Both the position numbers and the translations under genes were made by a program. The notes under the pieces are model-generated. The model did no database searches. It worked only from the letters and a program-made list of their open reading frames with translations, and was not told the origin of the DNA. A DNA stretch of 64,000 nucleotides, taken from contig NZ_AP018227.1 in the NCBI RefSeq assembly GCF_002368095.1, positions 8,234,308-8,298,307 on the forward strand, read 5' to 3'. How positions within the stretch are numbered: the first letter of the stretch is position 1; each line of letters starts with the position of its first letter. This DNA comes from Calothrix parasitica NIES-267 (GTDB taxonomy: Bacteria; Cyanobacteriota; Cyanobacteriia; Cyanobacteriales; Nostocaceae). Shown one piece after another: positions 7,373 to 17,355 of the stretch.

Positions 7373-8917
7373 GTGAAAACGCAAAAAATATGCTCTAGCT
7401 TTTTATTTATGATCGCGGTGGCAGCATTAAACACTCAATCTGCTAAGGCTGACAGTAACAGCTTACGTCAAATGCAAACAATACCTAATTATTCGATTCC
7501 AACATCGGAAGAGACTACGGGAAATTTTCAATTGAGCGTTCCCTCAGAAGTAATTCCCCCTGATGATGTTGAAAAACAGTTAACTTCAGATGAATCAAAA
7601 TCAGTGCTAGATGCTCTAAGTCCAAATCCAAACCCACTTCAATATCCGACAAGACCCGAAGAAGTTCAGATTCAGAAAATTCAAGCCATTACTTTAGAGC
7701 AAGCTTTGGAATTAGCACGACGTAATAATCGCGAGTTACAGGTGGGATTATTGGAACTACAACGCGCTCAAGCTGCTGTTAAAGAATCCCAAGCATCTTT
7801 ATTACCTAATGCAGGTTTAAGCGCTGAAGTTGCAAGACAGCAATCCGCTCAAAATCAACTTGCAGTTGAAAGCACAAATATCGGTACAGATGAAGCAACT
7901 ACTGCTTTTAACGGTAGTCTTCAGCTAAGTTATGACCTTTACACCGGAGGGAGACGCAATGCTCAAATCGGACAAGCTAAGGAACGTTTGCGCGTTCAGG
8001 AATTAGCTGTAGAAGTTTTAGAAGAAGAAGTTCGTTTGAATGTTTCTACAGAATATTTTGATTTGCAACAAGCTGATGAAGAAGTCAGGATTGCGAATGC
8101 TGCTGTAGTTAATGCAAGAGCTAGTTTACGAGATGCTCAAGCTTTGGAACAAGCGGGGGTTGGTACCCAGTTCGACGTATTGCGGACTCGGGTAAATCTG
8201 GCAAATGCTCAACAGCAGTTAACTAATGCAGTTGCATCTCAACAAGTTGCTCGTCGTCGTCTGGTAACTCGCTTAAGTTTACCTCAATCTGTAGATATAG
8301 CTGCTGCCGACCCTGTAAAATTAGCTAGTTTATGGAATCTGACTTTAGAAAATAGTATTGTCCTGGCTTATCAAAATCGTTCGGAATTGCAACAACAGTT
8401 AGCCCAGCGCAATATTAATTTACTCGACAGACGTTTAGCGCTTTCTGCTCTTAAACCTCAAGTTTCTTTAGTTGCTAGTTACAGTTTGCTAGACCAGTTC
8501 GATGATAGTGTCAGCCTTACCGATGGTTACAGCGTAGGGGTTCAAGCAAACTTAAATTTATTCGATGGTGGTAGAGCTAAAGCCCAAGCAGCACAAGCAA
8601 AAGCCAACGCCAAAATAGCTGAAACTCAGTTCGCTGACACTCGCAATCAAATTCGTTTTCAGGTCGAGCAAGCTTATTCCGGTTTGCAATCTAACTTGGA
8701 AAATGTACAGACTTCCAATGCTGCTCTAGAACAAGCTAGAGAATCTTTACGATTAGCTCGTTTGCGCTTTCAAGCAGGTGTAGGAACTCAATTAGAAGTT
8801 ATCGACGCAGAAAATGCTCTGACCACCGCTGAAGGCAACAACATTAGAGCTATCTTGGATTACAATCGCGCTTTGGCAAGCCTACAACGTTCAGTTACCT
8901 CTAGAGCAATACCTTAA
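7373..8917 (+). CDS. TolC-family outer-membrane efflux channel (HgdD-like)
   Basis: An outer-membrane channel protein of about 514 residues. A signal peptide ends near AKADS. A proline-rich linker follows, and then two outer-membrane-efflux repeats, each with the long helices and strands of TolC: LELARRNNRELQVGLLELQR near residue 112 and VLAYQNRSELQQQLAQ further on. I chose the GTG at 7373 because GAGGA lies six bases before it; a TTG three bases earlier is possible. Its place after devBCA-like genes suggests that this locus encodes the whole export path, while in Anabaena the single TolC (HgdD) is encoded elsewhere. Confidence 0.92.
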   Translation: MKTQKICSSFLFMIAVAALNTQSAKADSNSLRQMQTIPNYSIPTSEETTGNFQLSVPSEVIPPDDVEKQLTSDESKSVLDALSPNPNPLQYPTRPEEVQIQKIQAITLEQALELARRNNRELQVGLLELQRAQAAVKESQASLLPNAGLSAEVARQQSAQNQLAVESTNIGTDEATTAFNGSLQLSYDLYTGGRRNAQIGQAKERLRVQELAVEVLEEEVRLNVSTEYFDLQQADEEVRIANAAVVNARASLRDAQALEQAGVGTQFDVLRTRVNLANAQQQLTNAVASQQVARRRLVTRLSLPQSVDIAAADPVKLASLWNLTLENSIVLAYQNRSELQQQLAQRNINLLDRRLALSALKPQVSLVASYSLLDQFDDSVSLTDGYSVGVQANLNLFDGGRAKAQAAQAKANAKIAETQFADTRNQIRFQVEQAYSGLQSNLENVQTSNAALEQARESLRLARLRFQAGVGTQLEVIDAENALTTAEGNNIRAILDYNRALASLQRSVTSRAIP

Positions 8918-9440
8918 TAAAAACTAGTAGAGGCTTTGTCAGAGAATCTTGAACTCGCAACACCTGTCTGTTTCCAAAAAGAACAGCATAGACAATCTGT
9001 TTTCCATAAACTCTACAGTTAAATTCAGACTTTATGTGGAATGTTTTCTATGAGAATCATCAGAGGTGTATATATTTTTTTAGCTAATAAAGCTTGCAAT
9101 AAATTAAAACATACGTTTTAATAATATCAAGTCAGTAAGCGAATGATTATTGTCTAATAAATTTATTCTGAATCAAATAATCTTTACTTCCTCCGCAGTT
9201 TTTGATTCTTCAATAATCCTCAAAAGCTTGTAATAAATGCATTTTAGGCTCGGAATAAATCACAACTACTTTTACAATGATTCATTCTTTATCAAATACA
9301 GTTTTAGGTTACAGCTTTTTTAGTGGTAAATTTCATAAATACAAATTCAATCATACGTTTTAAATAGACTTCATTAGCTAAAACCTAAAACGAGCAATAA
9401 ATTCATAGCTCTTGACTCAACATAAAAAAGGAAATTCCTA
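8918..9440. other. Noncoding control region before the FAD monooxygenase
   Basis: This 520-base stretch has no credible gene. It holds a perfect palindrome with four-base spacer (ATTAAAAC-ATAC-GTTTTAAT, 9103-9122) and a second partial copy of its right half, ATACGTTTTAA, at 9353-9363. It also holds a long inverted repeat, GTTTTAGGTT at 9301-9310 against AACCTAAAAC at 9382-9391, extended to 14 of 16 bases. Together these look like regulator binding sites for the gene that follows. Confidence 0.55.
9103..9122. promoter_or_regulatory. Operator-like palindrome, ATTAAAAC-N4-GTTTTAAT
   Basis: Eight-base perfect arms sit around ATAC. The half site CATACGTTTTAA recurs at about 9352-9363, 85 bases before the monooxygenase start. 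A TetR-like or MarR-like regulator is plausible. Confidence 0.45.
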
Positions 9441-11048
9441 ATGTTACAAAAGACAGATGTTTTAGTCGTCGGTGCTGGTCCTACAGGTTTAACTGTTGCT
9501 ATCGAACTTGCGCGACGTAACGTCAAAGTACGAATCATCGAACAACGGAACCAACCATCTACTCGCAGTAAAGCTCTCGTTGTACATGCTCGTACCTTAG
9601 AATTTTTAGATATTCTTGGTGTTGCTGAAGAATTAATCCAACGGGGCTATACATCTCCCGGAATTGACTTTAGCGCAGATGCAAAAAAACCACTGCGGGC
9701 TAGTATGTACGGTCTTGACACCCGGTTTCCTTATGTTTTGATTTTGCCTCAAGCTCAAACCGAAGCAATTTTAGAGCATCGTCTCAACGAACTTGGTGTA
9801 GAAGTCGAACGGAGTAGCAGCCTAACTCATTTCCAGGAAACTGAAACAGCAGTCTGGGCTACCTTAGAGTATCAAGATTGTTCCCAAGCTGATATTGAAG
9901 CCAAATATCTTGTGGGTGCTGATGGCTCGCGCAGTACGGTAAGAGAAGAACTTGGTTTACCTTTTGAAGGTTCTCCATATTCTTGGACTGCATTTCTAGG
10001 TGACGTTCATATGGAAGGACATCACGCTGAAGGTGGAACAGAACAGCATTCCAATGATAGAGGTTTAGCTTTTATCGTACCTTTTGATGACGGTTCCCAC
10101 CGTATTGTCACTATCGACCGCAAATATCAAAATCAGTCCAAAAAACGCCAACTTGAGCTTGTAGAATTGCAAGAATCCATCAGCGCTATCTTAGAAAAAC
10201 CAGTTTATTTAAGTCAGCCAAAATGGTTATCCCGATGGGGTTCGGAATTGCGTTTAGCTCCCAGGTATCAGATAGGAAGAGTATTTATTGCTGGGGATGC
10301 AGCCCATACCCACAGTCCTGCTGGTGGTCAAGGGATGAATACGGGTATCCAAGATGGCTTTAACCTCGGTTGGAAATTAGCTTTTGCACTCAAAGGTGAA
10401 TTACCTCAAAGTCTTCTCAATACTTACGATAGAGAGCGCCATCAAATAGGCAGCAAAATTTTACGTACAAGCGACTTGCTGTTACGTAGTTTACTCTTAC
10501 GCCAACGTTTATTAAGGCAAATTAGGGAGTTGATATTTCGTATTTTTATCCCGTTACCCTTCGTACAGCGAAAACTTGCTCAAAATTTATCGGGTTTAGG
10601 AGTTAGTTACGACACGGGAGTTGGTAAACTCGCAGGAAAGCGCATACCAGACATGGAGCTTCTAAGTGCTAAACACGAGAGGGTAAGACTTTATCAACTT
10701 CTACGCTTTCCTGGGTATACCTTAATTCTGTTCATTAACCCAAATCAAGCTCAATCCCAACGAAAACAGATAGAGCAGATTCTGCAAAACAGCGATGAAA
10801 TGTTAAGAGCGCACGTAATCTTAAACAACGGATTACCGCAGTTGCATAATTTTAAATCCAGCACCTTAGTAGATTATCGCGGTGATTTTGAAACAAAGCT
10901 TGGAGCAAAAACTGGTCGGATTCTTTTGGTTCGTCCGGATGCTTACATTGCATTTGATATAGATAATCTCGATGCAATTGTTTTTGAAAGACAATTAAAG
11001 CAATGGAAGAATGCAAAGTCATTTTCACGAACTGCTGTAGCTGTTTAA
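9441..11048 (+). CDS. FAD-dependent aromatic monooxygenase (PheA/TfdB-like)
   Basis: A flavoprotein hydroxylase of 535 residues. The Rossmann FAD motif VVGAGPTGLTVAIELARR lies near residues 9-26. A DG-type NAD(P)H/FAD motif (YLVGADGSRSTVREEL) follows, and then the second FAD motif GRVFIAGDAAHTHSPAGGQG near 277-296. The C-terminal ~150 residues match the thioredoxin-like end domain of phenol-hydroxylase-type enzymes. AAAAAGGAAA precedes the ATG. The enzyme should insert one oxygen into an aromatic or polyketide-like substrate using NAD(P)H; the substrate is unknown. Its place next to an exporter and a P450 suggests detoxification or a secondary-metabolite step, but this is an inference. Confidence 0.9.
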   Translation: MLQKTDVLVVGAGPTGLTVAIELARRNVKVRIIEQRNQPSTRSKALVVHARTLEFLDILGVAEELIQRGYTSPGIDFSADAKKPLRASMYGLDTRFPYVLILPQAQTEAILEHRLNELGVEVERSSSLTHFQETETAVWATLEYQDCSQADIEAKYLVGADGSRSTVREELGLPFEGSPYSWTAFLGDVHMEGHHAEGGTEQHSNDRGLAFIVPFDDGSHRIVTIDRKYQNQSKKRQLELVELQESISAILEKPVYLSQPKWLSRWGSELRLAPRYQIGRVFIAGDAAHTHSPAGGQGMNTGIQDGFNLGWKLAFALKGELPQSLLNTYDRERHQIGSKILRTSDLLLRSLLLRQRLLRQIRELIFRIFIPLPFVQRKLAQNLSGLGVSYDTGVGKLAGKRIPDMELLSAKHERVRLYQLLRFPGYTLILFINPNQAQSQRKQIEQILQNSDEMLRAHVILNNGLPQLHNFKSSTLVDYRGDFETKLGAKTGRILLVRPDAYIAFDIDNLDAIVFERQLKQWKNAKSFSRTAVAV

Positions 11049-11201
11049 TATCTGATTTTTCGAGCTAATTAAAGCGGCGCATCTTGATAACGGTGAATAA
11101 AGTTTTTTTGTCTCAAAATTTAGTCTTCTATCAAAACTGAAGCTTTGTTTTTCGGGTTGAAAGAACTTAAAGGATTAAAAATATACTATCAATAATAAAA
11201 A

Positions 11202-12839
11202 ATGACACTTCCTTTCTACCGCTATTTCCGTAATCTAAGAACGCGAACTTTAGTTGCTGCTTTGTTCGGGTTATGTTCTAGTATGCTGACAATGCAGCCC
11301 GCATATAGTGCCGAACGCATTCAGTTTTTCTATGGCCCAGTTGGTTCTACAATTGAACTCAAGGAACTTGAAGAAATTGCGAAAACAGGAAAGCTTGAAA
11401 ATAACTCCAGTATTTTAGACAATTATTTAGATGAAGAGCAATTGGTATTATTTCAATCTTTACTGAATACCAAATTTGATATTGATGTTGTCGGTATATC
11501 GCAAATTAGCTATAGCTCTGCTGGCTCAAAATTACTCAAGCGTTTAGGTCAAATTATACAAACAGAAAATTCTTTAAACGGTTCTAAAGCACTGCGAGCG
11601 GCTTTAATCTTCGCTGCTGATGATGAACAGGGATTAACGGTAATGAATGTGATTCGCCACTTTCCTTTAGAAACCATTCAGATTAATCTACCCTTAACTC
11701 TAAAGCTAGCTAAAGAAAATCAAGAAATCTTTGAAAAACAAACTGGAGTAGTAGCCAATATTCGTAAACTTGCTGAATCCAAAGCTGAGAAAATAACAGC
11801 AAAATCATTCAAGGTAGACCCTCGCGAACAAGGAAATTATACTTGGAAGTTACAAACAATTCCTTTTCAAAACCCCAATCGTTCGCAAATCTCAAGCGCT
11901 GACTTGTATTTACCAAACCAGTTATCAAATTCATCAAAACAGATTCCTGTCGCAGTCATTTCCCACGGAACAGCTTCAAATCGTCAGACTTTTGCTTACT
12001 TAGCAAAACATTTGGCTTCTCATGGATATGCTGTTGTAGTTCCAGAGCATCTTGAAACCAGCACTCAGAGATTTTCTAAACTATTTAATGGATTAGAAGG
12101 ACCACCAGACCCTAATGCATTATTACTGCTTCCTCAAGATATTACAGCAGTATTAGATGAACTAGAACGCCGTGCAAAATCCAAACCTGAATTAAAAACC
12201 CTTAATCTACAAGCTGTTGGTGTGCTTGGTCAATCTCTAGGAGGTTATACAGTTTTAGCCTCAGCAGGAGCAGAATTAAGCCGCGATAAGCTTGAAAATG
12301 CTTGCTCTAGTACCGTCGGAGAACGTCCAATAGTTAATTTCTCGATGTTGCTCCAATGCCGACTTTTAGAAGTTTCTGCTGAGAAATCATTGACTGTAAA
12401 AGACGAGCGCATCAAAGCAGTCATCGCTATAAACCCATTCACCAGTCATATATTTGGCGAAACAGGATTAAATAAATTACAAGCACCCGTTCTATTTGTC
12501 GCAGGTACAGATGATTACTTTGTTCCAGCTTTACCAGAGCAAATTAAACCCTTTCAACAATTACAGATTAAAGATAAATATTTAGTTGTGATGGAAAATG
12601 GTACGCATTTCTCAACTTTAGAAATTACAGAAGATGGGGGAGGTTTACCGGTACCAGAAAGTTTGATTGGAGCGAATCCAAAGAAGGCTCAACCGCAAAT
12701 TAATTCTTTAAGTCTTGCATTTTTTAATCGATATATTCTTAATCAAGCAGAAAGTGAAATGTACTTGAATCAATCTTATTTGAATACATTCAATTCCGAA
12801 TCTTTTAGATTTAATATAGTCCGATATTTTTCTGAATAA
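11202..12839 (+). CDS. Secreted alpha/beta hydrolase with DUF1400 N-terminal domain
   Basis: A predicted exported hydrolase of 545 residues. A signal peptide (LVAALFGLCSSMLTMQPAYSA) is followed by a DUF1400 domain (residues about 38-170), a cyanobacterial module found before dienelactone-hydrolase-like lipases. The catalytic serine is S345 in GQSLGGYT. A likely acid lies in the GTDDYFVP segment and the histidine in NGTHFS, so the triad looks complete. It would cleave an ester, possibly a lipid, in the periplasm. It stands alone with its own upstream region. Confidence 0.88.
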   Translation: MTLPFYRYFRNLRTRTLVAALFGLCSSMLTMQPAYSAERIQFFYGPVGSTIELKELEEIAKTGKLENNSSILDNYLDEEQLVLFQSLLNTKFDIDVVGISQISYSSAGSKLLKRLGQIIQTENSLNGSKALRAALIFAADDEQGLTVMNVIRHFPLETIQINLPLTLKLAKENQEIFEKQTGVVANIRKLAESKAEKITAKSFKVDPREQGNYTWKLQTIPFQNPNRSQISSADLYLPNQLSNSSKQIPVAVISHGTASNRQTFAYLAKHLASHGYAVVVPEHLETSTQRFSKLFNGLEGPPDPNALLLLPQDITAVLDELERRAKSKPELKTLNLQAVGVLGQSLGGYTVLASAGAELSRDKLENACSSTVGERPIVNFSMLLQCRLLEVSAEKSLTVKDERIKAVIAINPFTSHIFGETGLNKLQAPVLFVAGTDDYFVPALPEQIKPFQQLQIKDKYLVVMENGTHFSTLEITEDGGGLPVPESLIGANPKKAQPQINSLSLAFFNRYILNQAESEMYLNQSYLNTFNSESFRFNIVRYFSE

Positions 12840-13139
12840 TAGTTCTCAAATAAGCAGCATCTCGATGTTTTAAAAATATCTGGTAGTGCGAGCATCAAGT
12901 TAAAGAAAATTATGAAAAAATCATCATGCAAATAATAAAGCAGTTTGCGGCTCGCAGTCCGCCAATCACTGCAAATTAAGTCAATCTTCTGACTTAAAAC
13001 CCACCAACACACTTTACGACTTCTTGCAGATGTAGAGAAAGAGTAAAAAAAATAAAATCTATAACATTTATTATTTTTATTCTTTCTCTTTTCTTACTTA
13101 TAAATAAACAAATTATTCCGAAATTAAAAGGAAGCTAAA
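12840..13139. other. Noncoding spacer
   Basis: A 300-base spacer between the hydrolase and the broken glutaredoxin. I see no gene, terminator or repeat that I can support. AAAAGGAAGC just before 13140 is the glutaredoxin ribosome-binding site. Confidence 0.4.
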
Positions 13140-13340
13140 ATGACAAATCAAGTTACTTTATTCAGCAAACCAAACTGTAATTATTGCGCTAGAGCAAAAG
13201 CCATTTTCAAAAGAGCTAATATCAATTTTCAGGAGTATGATGTCACAATCAATCAACGAAACGCAGATGCATCAGTTTATTTAAGCGGTGCAGCGACAGT
13301 ACCCCAAATTTTTAGCTCAAGATATATTACTATTAATTGA
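13140..13340 (+). pseudogene. Glutaredoxin, 3'-truncated
   Basis: The first ~59 residues are a normal glutaredoxin: TLFSKPNCNYCARAKAIFKR gives the active-site CNYC, and the frame runs to the TVPQIF cis-proline motif. It then breaks off. The glycine-rich GG..D end expected after VPQIF is missing, and the frame passes into sequence that codes, in another frame, for the end of a Uma2-type protein. The redox site is present but about a third of the fold is lost, so I call it a pseudogene. A strong ribosome-binding site remains. Confidence 0.75.
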
Positions 13341-13587
13341 AATCGCCGATTCTTCTTTAAAATACGACCAAGAAGTTAAATTACCGCTTTATGCTCAAGC
13401 AGGTGTTACTGATTATTGGATATTTAATTTAATCGAAAAGTGTTTAGAAACCTATAGCCAGCCTTTTCAAGATAGCATGGGTAAATTTGGCTATCGTCGA
13501 AAAGTTATTTATCTTCCCAATGAAACAGTTAATCTACCTTGTTTTTCAGAATCAGTATTAGATTTATCAAAAGTATTTCCTCAATAA
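13310..13587 (+). pseudogene. Uma2/DUF820-family protein, 5'-truncated
   Basis: In the frame ending at 13587 the sequence reads QDILLLIEIADSSLKYDQEVKLPLYAQAGVTDYWIFNL (quoted in two overlapping halves: QDILLLIEIADSSL, then KLPLYAQAGVTDYWIFNL). This is the C-terminal half of the Uma2 (DUF820) restriction-endonuclease-like family that is abundant in cyanobacteria. The N-terminal half is missing and has been replaced by the glutaredoxin fragment, so the start codon at 13288 inside the glutaredoxin frame is not meaningful. The junction lies near 13305-13320. Confidence 0.75.
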
Positions 13588-13655
13588 ATCCCTCTGCGTA
13601 CCTCCGCGCTAAACTCCGCGTACCTTTGCGTTTAAATTTACGGATTGAGGAACTC

Positions 13656-15044
13656 TCATATCAACTTTTCCATTGCTTGCTGCAAATTACTCGTAAAATC
13701 TCCAACCGCAATTCTTGCAGCTTTACGATTCTTTTTATAATCTTGAAATTTCTCAGAAATAGAAAGCGGTTCCCCGATAGTAATTTTCGCTCTTTGTTTG
13801 CCTAATTGAGGACGCTTAAATGGATTACCACCTTTAATTCTAGTTACCATATTCCACAGAATTAATGTTGTTTCGGCAAATCTTTCTGCTGTAGGTTTTT
13901 CTCTGACATACTTACCGGTTACTGCGACAAAGCTTTCGACTAAACGCATATGCCACATTCTTAAATTAGCTTCTTCTGCAACTCTATCGGCTAATCTTTT
14001 TTCAATGGTAGATAATGATTTACTATCTTTAAAATCTTCTCTAAAAATATAGTTCCAACCAGCTTGTTCTACTCGACGACAGCGGTCGCTTAAATTACCT
14101 TTAGGCTGCAAATCAAAATAATCTTCCGATACTTTTAACGCACTATCTAATAAAGCTTGCAAACGTGCAGCGATGACTTCGTTTCCATCGCTGGTATCTG
14201 TTTCTGGTGTATTTAATTCTAGTGAATGATGGTAAAAACGCTCATAAAAATCTTCCATCACAGATAATAAATGTTCTGTCAAACGGATTAACTTTGGATA
14301 AAGAATTTCTTGCGGTAAAGCTTTATCAAAACCGTTTTCATCTACAGTTAAACCGCTGGCTTTTTCGAGTTCGCTTAATAATTTATCTATCGATTCCCAA
14401 GGTGGATTTACATAACTATATTTAATTCCCACTGGTAAAATCAGAATTTGCTCGTTGCGTCCGGATTTTGCTAAATCTTCCGCACACCAAAACCCTAATT
14501 GTGCAATCCCCGGTTCTAAGGGACTAATCATTTCGGAAAGTCCGTTTGTAGCTCCTTCTGGTGCAGCGGCCATCGGAAAATTACCTTCTGCGAATAAATT
14601 CCTAGCTGACCTTAATCCAGTCCAATCTGCTTTACCTCGTTGTATTGGGGTAGCACCCATCCGCGATAAAAACCAACCGACGTGAGAACCAGCCCATAAA
14701 GGAATTCCTCTATCGTAAATAAAATGAGCGTGAACTGGATAATTTAAATTAATTCCTTCTTGTCGGGCTACTTTCGGTACGATATGAGAAAACAAATAAC
14801 CCAATGAGAATGGGTCTTCTGTTTGAGGATGTCGGAATGCGATTAAAAACCGAATCTTTTTTTGCTGAAATTCGTTGACTAATTTTACTAAAGTTTTGAC
14901 GTTTTCTGCTTCAATTTGACTAAGGATGGTTTGTGAAGGTATCCATGCTGGTAATAATAGCTGGGTAATTCGTAATGCTGATGAATTAAATTTTGGTGGA
15001 ATAAATTCTAATGGTGCTTGTGCTTGATTAATTCCGAGGGACAT
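13656..15044 (-). CDS. PlsC-like 1-acylglycerol-phosphate acyltransferase family protein
   Basis: A protein of 462 residues with a PlsC-type acyltransferase core. RHPQTED carries the catalytic HX4D motif, and PEGATNG resembles the acceptor-binding EGT block. The rest is an extended helical C-terminus found in cyanobacterial long forms. It should transfer acyl groups to a glycerol-phosphate-type acceptor at the membrane. I chose the ATG at 15042-15044 (MSLGINQ). The open frame continues about 34 codons further upstream, but that part is made of the CAGTTATCAGT repeat array and is most likely untranslated leader. Confidence 0.8.
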   Translation of the reverse strand: MSLGINQAQAPLEFIPPKFNSSALRITQLLLPAWIPSQTILSQIEAENVKTLVKLVNEFQQKKIRFLIAFRHPQTEDPFSLGYLFSHIVPKVARQEGINLNYPVHAHFIYDRGIPLWAGSHVGWFLSRMGATPIQRGKADWTGLRSARNLFAEGNFPMAAAPEGATNGLSEMISPLEPGIAQLGFWCAEDLAKSGRNEQILILPVGIKYSYVNPPWESIDKLLSELEKASGLTVDENGFDKALPQEILYPKLIRLTEHLLSVMEDFYERFYHHSLELNTPETDTSDGNEVIAARLQALLDSALKVSEDYFDLQPKGNLSDRCRRVEQAGWNYIFREDFKDSKSLSTIEKRLADRVAEEANLRMWHMRLVESFVAVTGKYVREKPTAERFAETTLILWNMVTRIKGGNPFKRPQLGKQRAKITIGEPLSISEKFQDYKKNRKAARIAVGDFTSNLQQAMEKLI

Positions 15045-15045
15045 A

Positions 15046-15125
15046 CAGTTATCAGTTATCAGTGAACAGTTATCAGTTAACAGTGAGCAGTGAACAGTGA
15101 GCAGTGAGCAGTTATCAGTAGCAGT
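15046..15125. repeat. Tandem repeat array (CAGTTATCAGT / CAGTGAGCAGT units)
   Basis: Imperfect units of about ten to eleven bases lie directly upstream of the acyltransferase start. They keep an open frame that lengthens the gene artificially. Confidence 0.85.
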
Positions 15126-15363
15126 GAATAAGGAACAACCAACCACTAACCACTAGCAACTAACAATTAACGTAAAAGTAATTATTATCTGTTTATATCC
15201 GAAATTCTTGTAAGATAGGCATCTTAACACTGCTAATCAAAAAATTGCATTTGGAACCGCGATTAAACTGATTAGACTTGGGTTTAGACAATAGCCATTT
15301 ACTGACTATATTCGCTCTCGTATATTAAATAGAAATTATCTTTCTTGGTGAAGAGGAGACACG

Positions 15364-17163
15364 ATGCGACTTTCAAAAATGTTATTTGTTACGCTTCGAG
15401 ATGACCCAGCAGATGCTGAAATTCCCAGTCATAAATTATTGGTTCGTGCTGGTTACATTCGTCGCATCGGTAGCGGTGTATATGCTTATCTTCCTTTGAT
15501 GTGGCGGGTTTTGCAAAAGGTTTCTCAAATTGTCCGGGAGGAAATGAACGCAACCGGAGCAATGGAATGTCTTTTACCTCAGATACAACCTGCTGAGTTA
15601 TGGAAGGAGTCGGGACGTTGGGATACTTATACCAAAGCTGAGGGGATTATGTTCTCTCTTACTGACCGTCGCGAACAACAGCTAGCGCTTGGCCCAACTC
15701 ATGAGGAAGTCATTACTACAGTCGCACGGGATACGATTCGCTCTTACCGTCAGCTACCGGTACATCTCTACCAAATTCAAACTAAGTTCCGCGATGAAAT
15801 TCGTCCCCGCTTCGGTCTAATGCGCGGTAGAGAATTTATTATGAAGGATGGCTATTCTTTTCATGCTGATGAAGAAAGCTTGAAGGAAACTTACCAGCAT
15901 ATGTATCAAGCTTACAGCAATATGCTGCGTCGCTGTGGGTTGGAATTTCGTCCTGTAGAAGCCGATTCCGGTGCAATCGGTGGTTCTGGTTCTACGGAAT
16001 TTATGGTTTTAGCGGAAGCTGGGGAAGATGAAGTTCTCTACACTGAAGACGGAAAGTATGCTGCAAATGTTGAAAAGGCTATTTCTTCAGCCCCAGATGC
16101 AGAACCTTCTAGTTTTAGCAATTACGAAAAAGTAGAAACTCCCAAAACTGAGACAATTGAGAAACTCTGCAAAACTCTCGAATGTTCTCCGACTCAAGTT
16201 GTTAAAAATGTTCTTTACCAAGCTGTTTACGATAACGGTACTATTGTATTAGTTTTAGTTAATATTCGCGGCGACCAAGATGTTAATGAAGTTAAGTTGT
16301 ACAACGAATTAACTAAGTTAGCTTCTACTTATAAAGCAAATGCTGTTCTTGCTTTAGAAGTACCCAGTCCGGAAGCACAGGAAAAATGGGCAGCTAAATC
16401 TTTGCCTTTGGGTTATATTGCACCAGATATCGGTGACGACTACATTAATTCTTCTAAGGAGATTCATTCTAAGTTTTTACGGTTTGTCGATAAAACCGCT
16501 GTTGATTTAAAGAACTTTGTCACCGGTGCTAATGAATCTGGTTTTCACGTAGTTGGTGCTAACTGGGGAGAACAATTTAAGCTACCGGATTTAGTGGTAG
16601 ATATACGCACCGCAAAAATTGGCGATCGCGCTTGTCATGATTCAGCCCAAACCCTTAAATCTGCTAGGGGTATAGAAGTAGGACACATCTTTCAACTAGG
16701 AAGCAAATATTCTGAAGCGATGGGAGCAACTTATACAACTGAGCAAGGTAAAGATAAACCTTTGGTTATGGGTTGTTATGGTGTTGGTGTTTCGCGAATG
16801 GCTCAAGCTGCTGTGGAACAATCCTACGATAAAGACGGAATTATTTGGCCCCTAGCAATTGCTCCTTATCACGCAATAGTCACAATTCCGAATATCAAAG
16901 ATGCTCAACAGGTAGAGGTAGCGGAAAAACTTTATCAGGAATTAAATCAAGCAGGTATTGAAACCCTTCTAGACGATAGAAACGAGCGTGCGGGAGCTAA
17001 ATTTAAAGATGCTGATTTGATAGGTATTCCTTATCGGATTGTGACTGGAAGGGCAATTAAAGACGGTAAAGTTGAAGTTGTTGAGCGTAAAAGTAGCGAT
17101 TCTTACGAAATTGTTATTGATGAAGTTGTATCTACTTTGAAACTGAAGATGGATGAATTGTAA
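15364..17163 (+). CDS. proS: Prolyl-tRNA synthetase
   Basis: A class II aminoacyl-tRNA synthetase of 599 residues that charges tRNA-Pro in the cytoplasm. Motif 1 ([18 protein letters not shown]), motif 2 ([21 protein letters not shown]) and motif 3 ([18 protein letters not shown]) are all present. The middle of the protein carries the bacterial editing insertion ([12 protein letters not shown] onward), and an anticodon-binding domain closes the chain. The length is that of the bacterial long form. AAGAGGAGAC precedes the ATG. A GC-rich hairpin lies 40 bases after the stop. Confidence 0.98.
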   Translation: MRLSKMLFVTLRDDPADAEIPSHKLLVRAGYIRRIGSGVYAYLPLMWRVLQKVSQIVREEMNATGAMECLLPQIQPAELWKESGRWDTYTKAEGIMFSLTDRREQQLALGPTHEEVITTVARDTIRSYRQLPVHLYQIQTKFRDEIRPRFGLMRGREFIMKDGYSFHADEESLKETYQHMYQAYSNMLRRCGLEFRPVEADSGAIGGSGSTEFMVLAEAGEDEVLYTEDGKYAANVEKAISSAPDAEPSSFSNYEKVETPKTETIEKLCKTLECSPTQVVKNVLYQAVYDNGTIVLVLVNIRGDQDVNEVKLYNELTKLASTYKANAVLALEVPSPEAQEKWAAKSLPLGYIAPDIGDDYINSSKEIHSKFLRFVDKTAVDLKNFVTGANESGFHVVGANWGEQFKLPDLVVDIRTAKIGDRACHDSAQTLKSARGIEVGHIFQLGSKYSEAMGATYTTEQGKDKPLVMGCYGVGVSRMAQAAVEQSYDKDGIIWPLAIAPYHAIVTIPNIKDAQQVEVAEKLYQELNQAGIETLLDDRNERAGAKFKDADLIGIPYRIVTGRAIKDGKVEVVERKSSDSYEIVIDEVVSTLKLKMDEL

Positions 17164-17202
17164 TTTGTGAATTCGCGGAACCTCACCCCGTCCTACGGAC
17201 AC

Positions 17203-17228
17203 CCCTCTCCTTATTAAGGGAGAGGGGA
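17203..17228 (+). terminator. Hairpin after proS
   Basis: Arms CCCCTCTCC and GGAGAGGGG flank TTATTAAG. No T-run follows, so it could be a dispersed repeat that also works as a terminator. A similar CCCTTTCCCTCTCCTTGTTAAAGGG stretch near 58661 supports the repeat reading; it is given here in part only. Confidence 0.45.
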
Positions 17229-17310
17229 AAGATGTATTTAACTTAATCATTTTTTAGGTATTGGTGCGTTGCGCTCAGCGACAAAGCACTCTACTAAAAC
17301 CTATAATTTT

Positions 17311-17355
17311 TACACCTTTGACCTTTGACCTTTGACCTCTAACCTCTAACCTTTG
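17311..17355 (+). repeat. Heptamer tandem repeat (CCTTTGA / CCTCTAA)
   Basis: Six units of a seven-base repeat run right up to the start codon of the next gene. Confidence 0.85.

Noticed and set aside
15050-15130. CRISPR array
   Set aside because: The units are contiguous short tandem repeats without unique spacers. I saw no CRISPR array anywhere in the window.
15045-15146. Upstream extension of the acyltransferase frame
   Set aside because: It is made of the CAGTTATCAGT repeat array and reads as a repetitive serine/cysteine-rich peptide.
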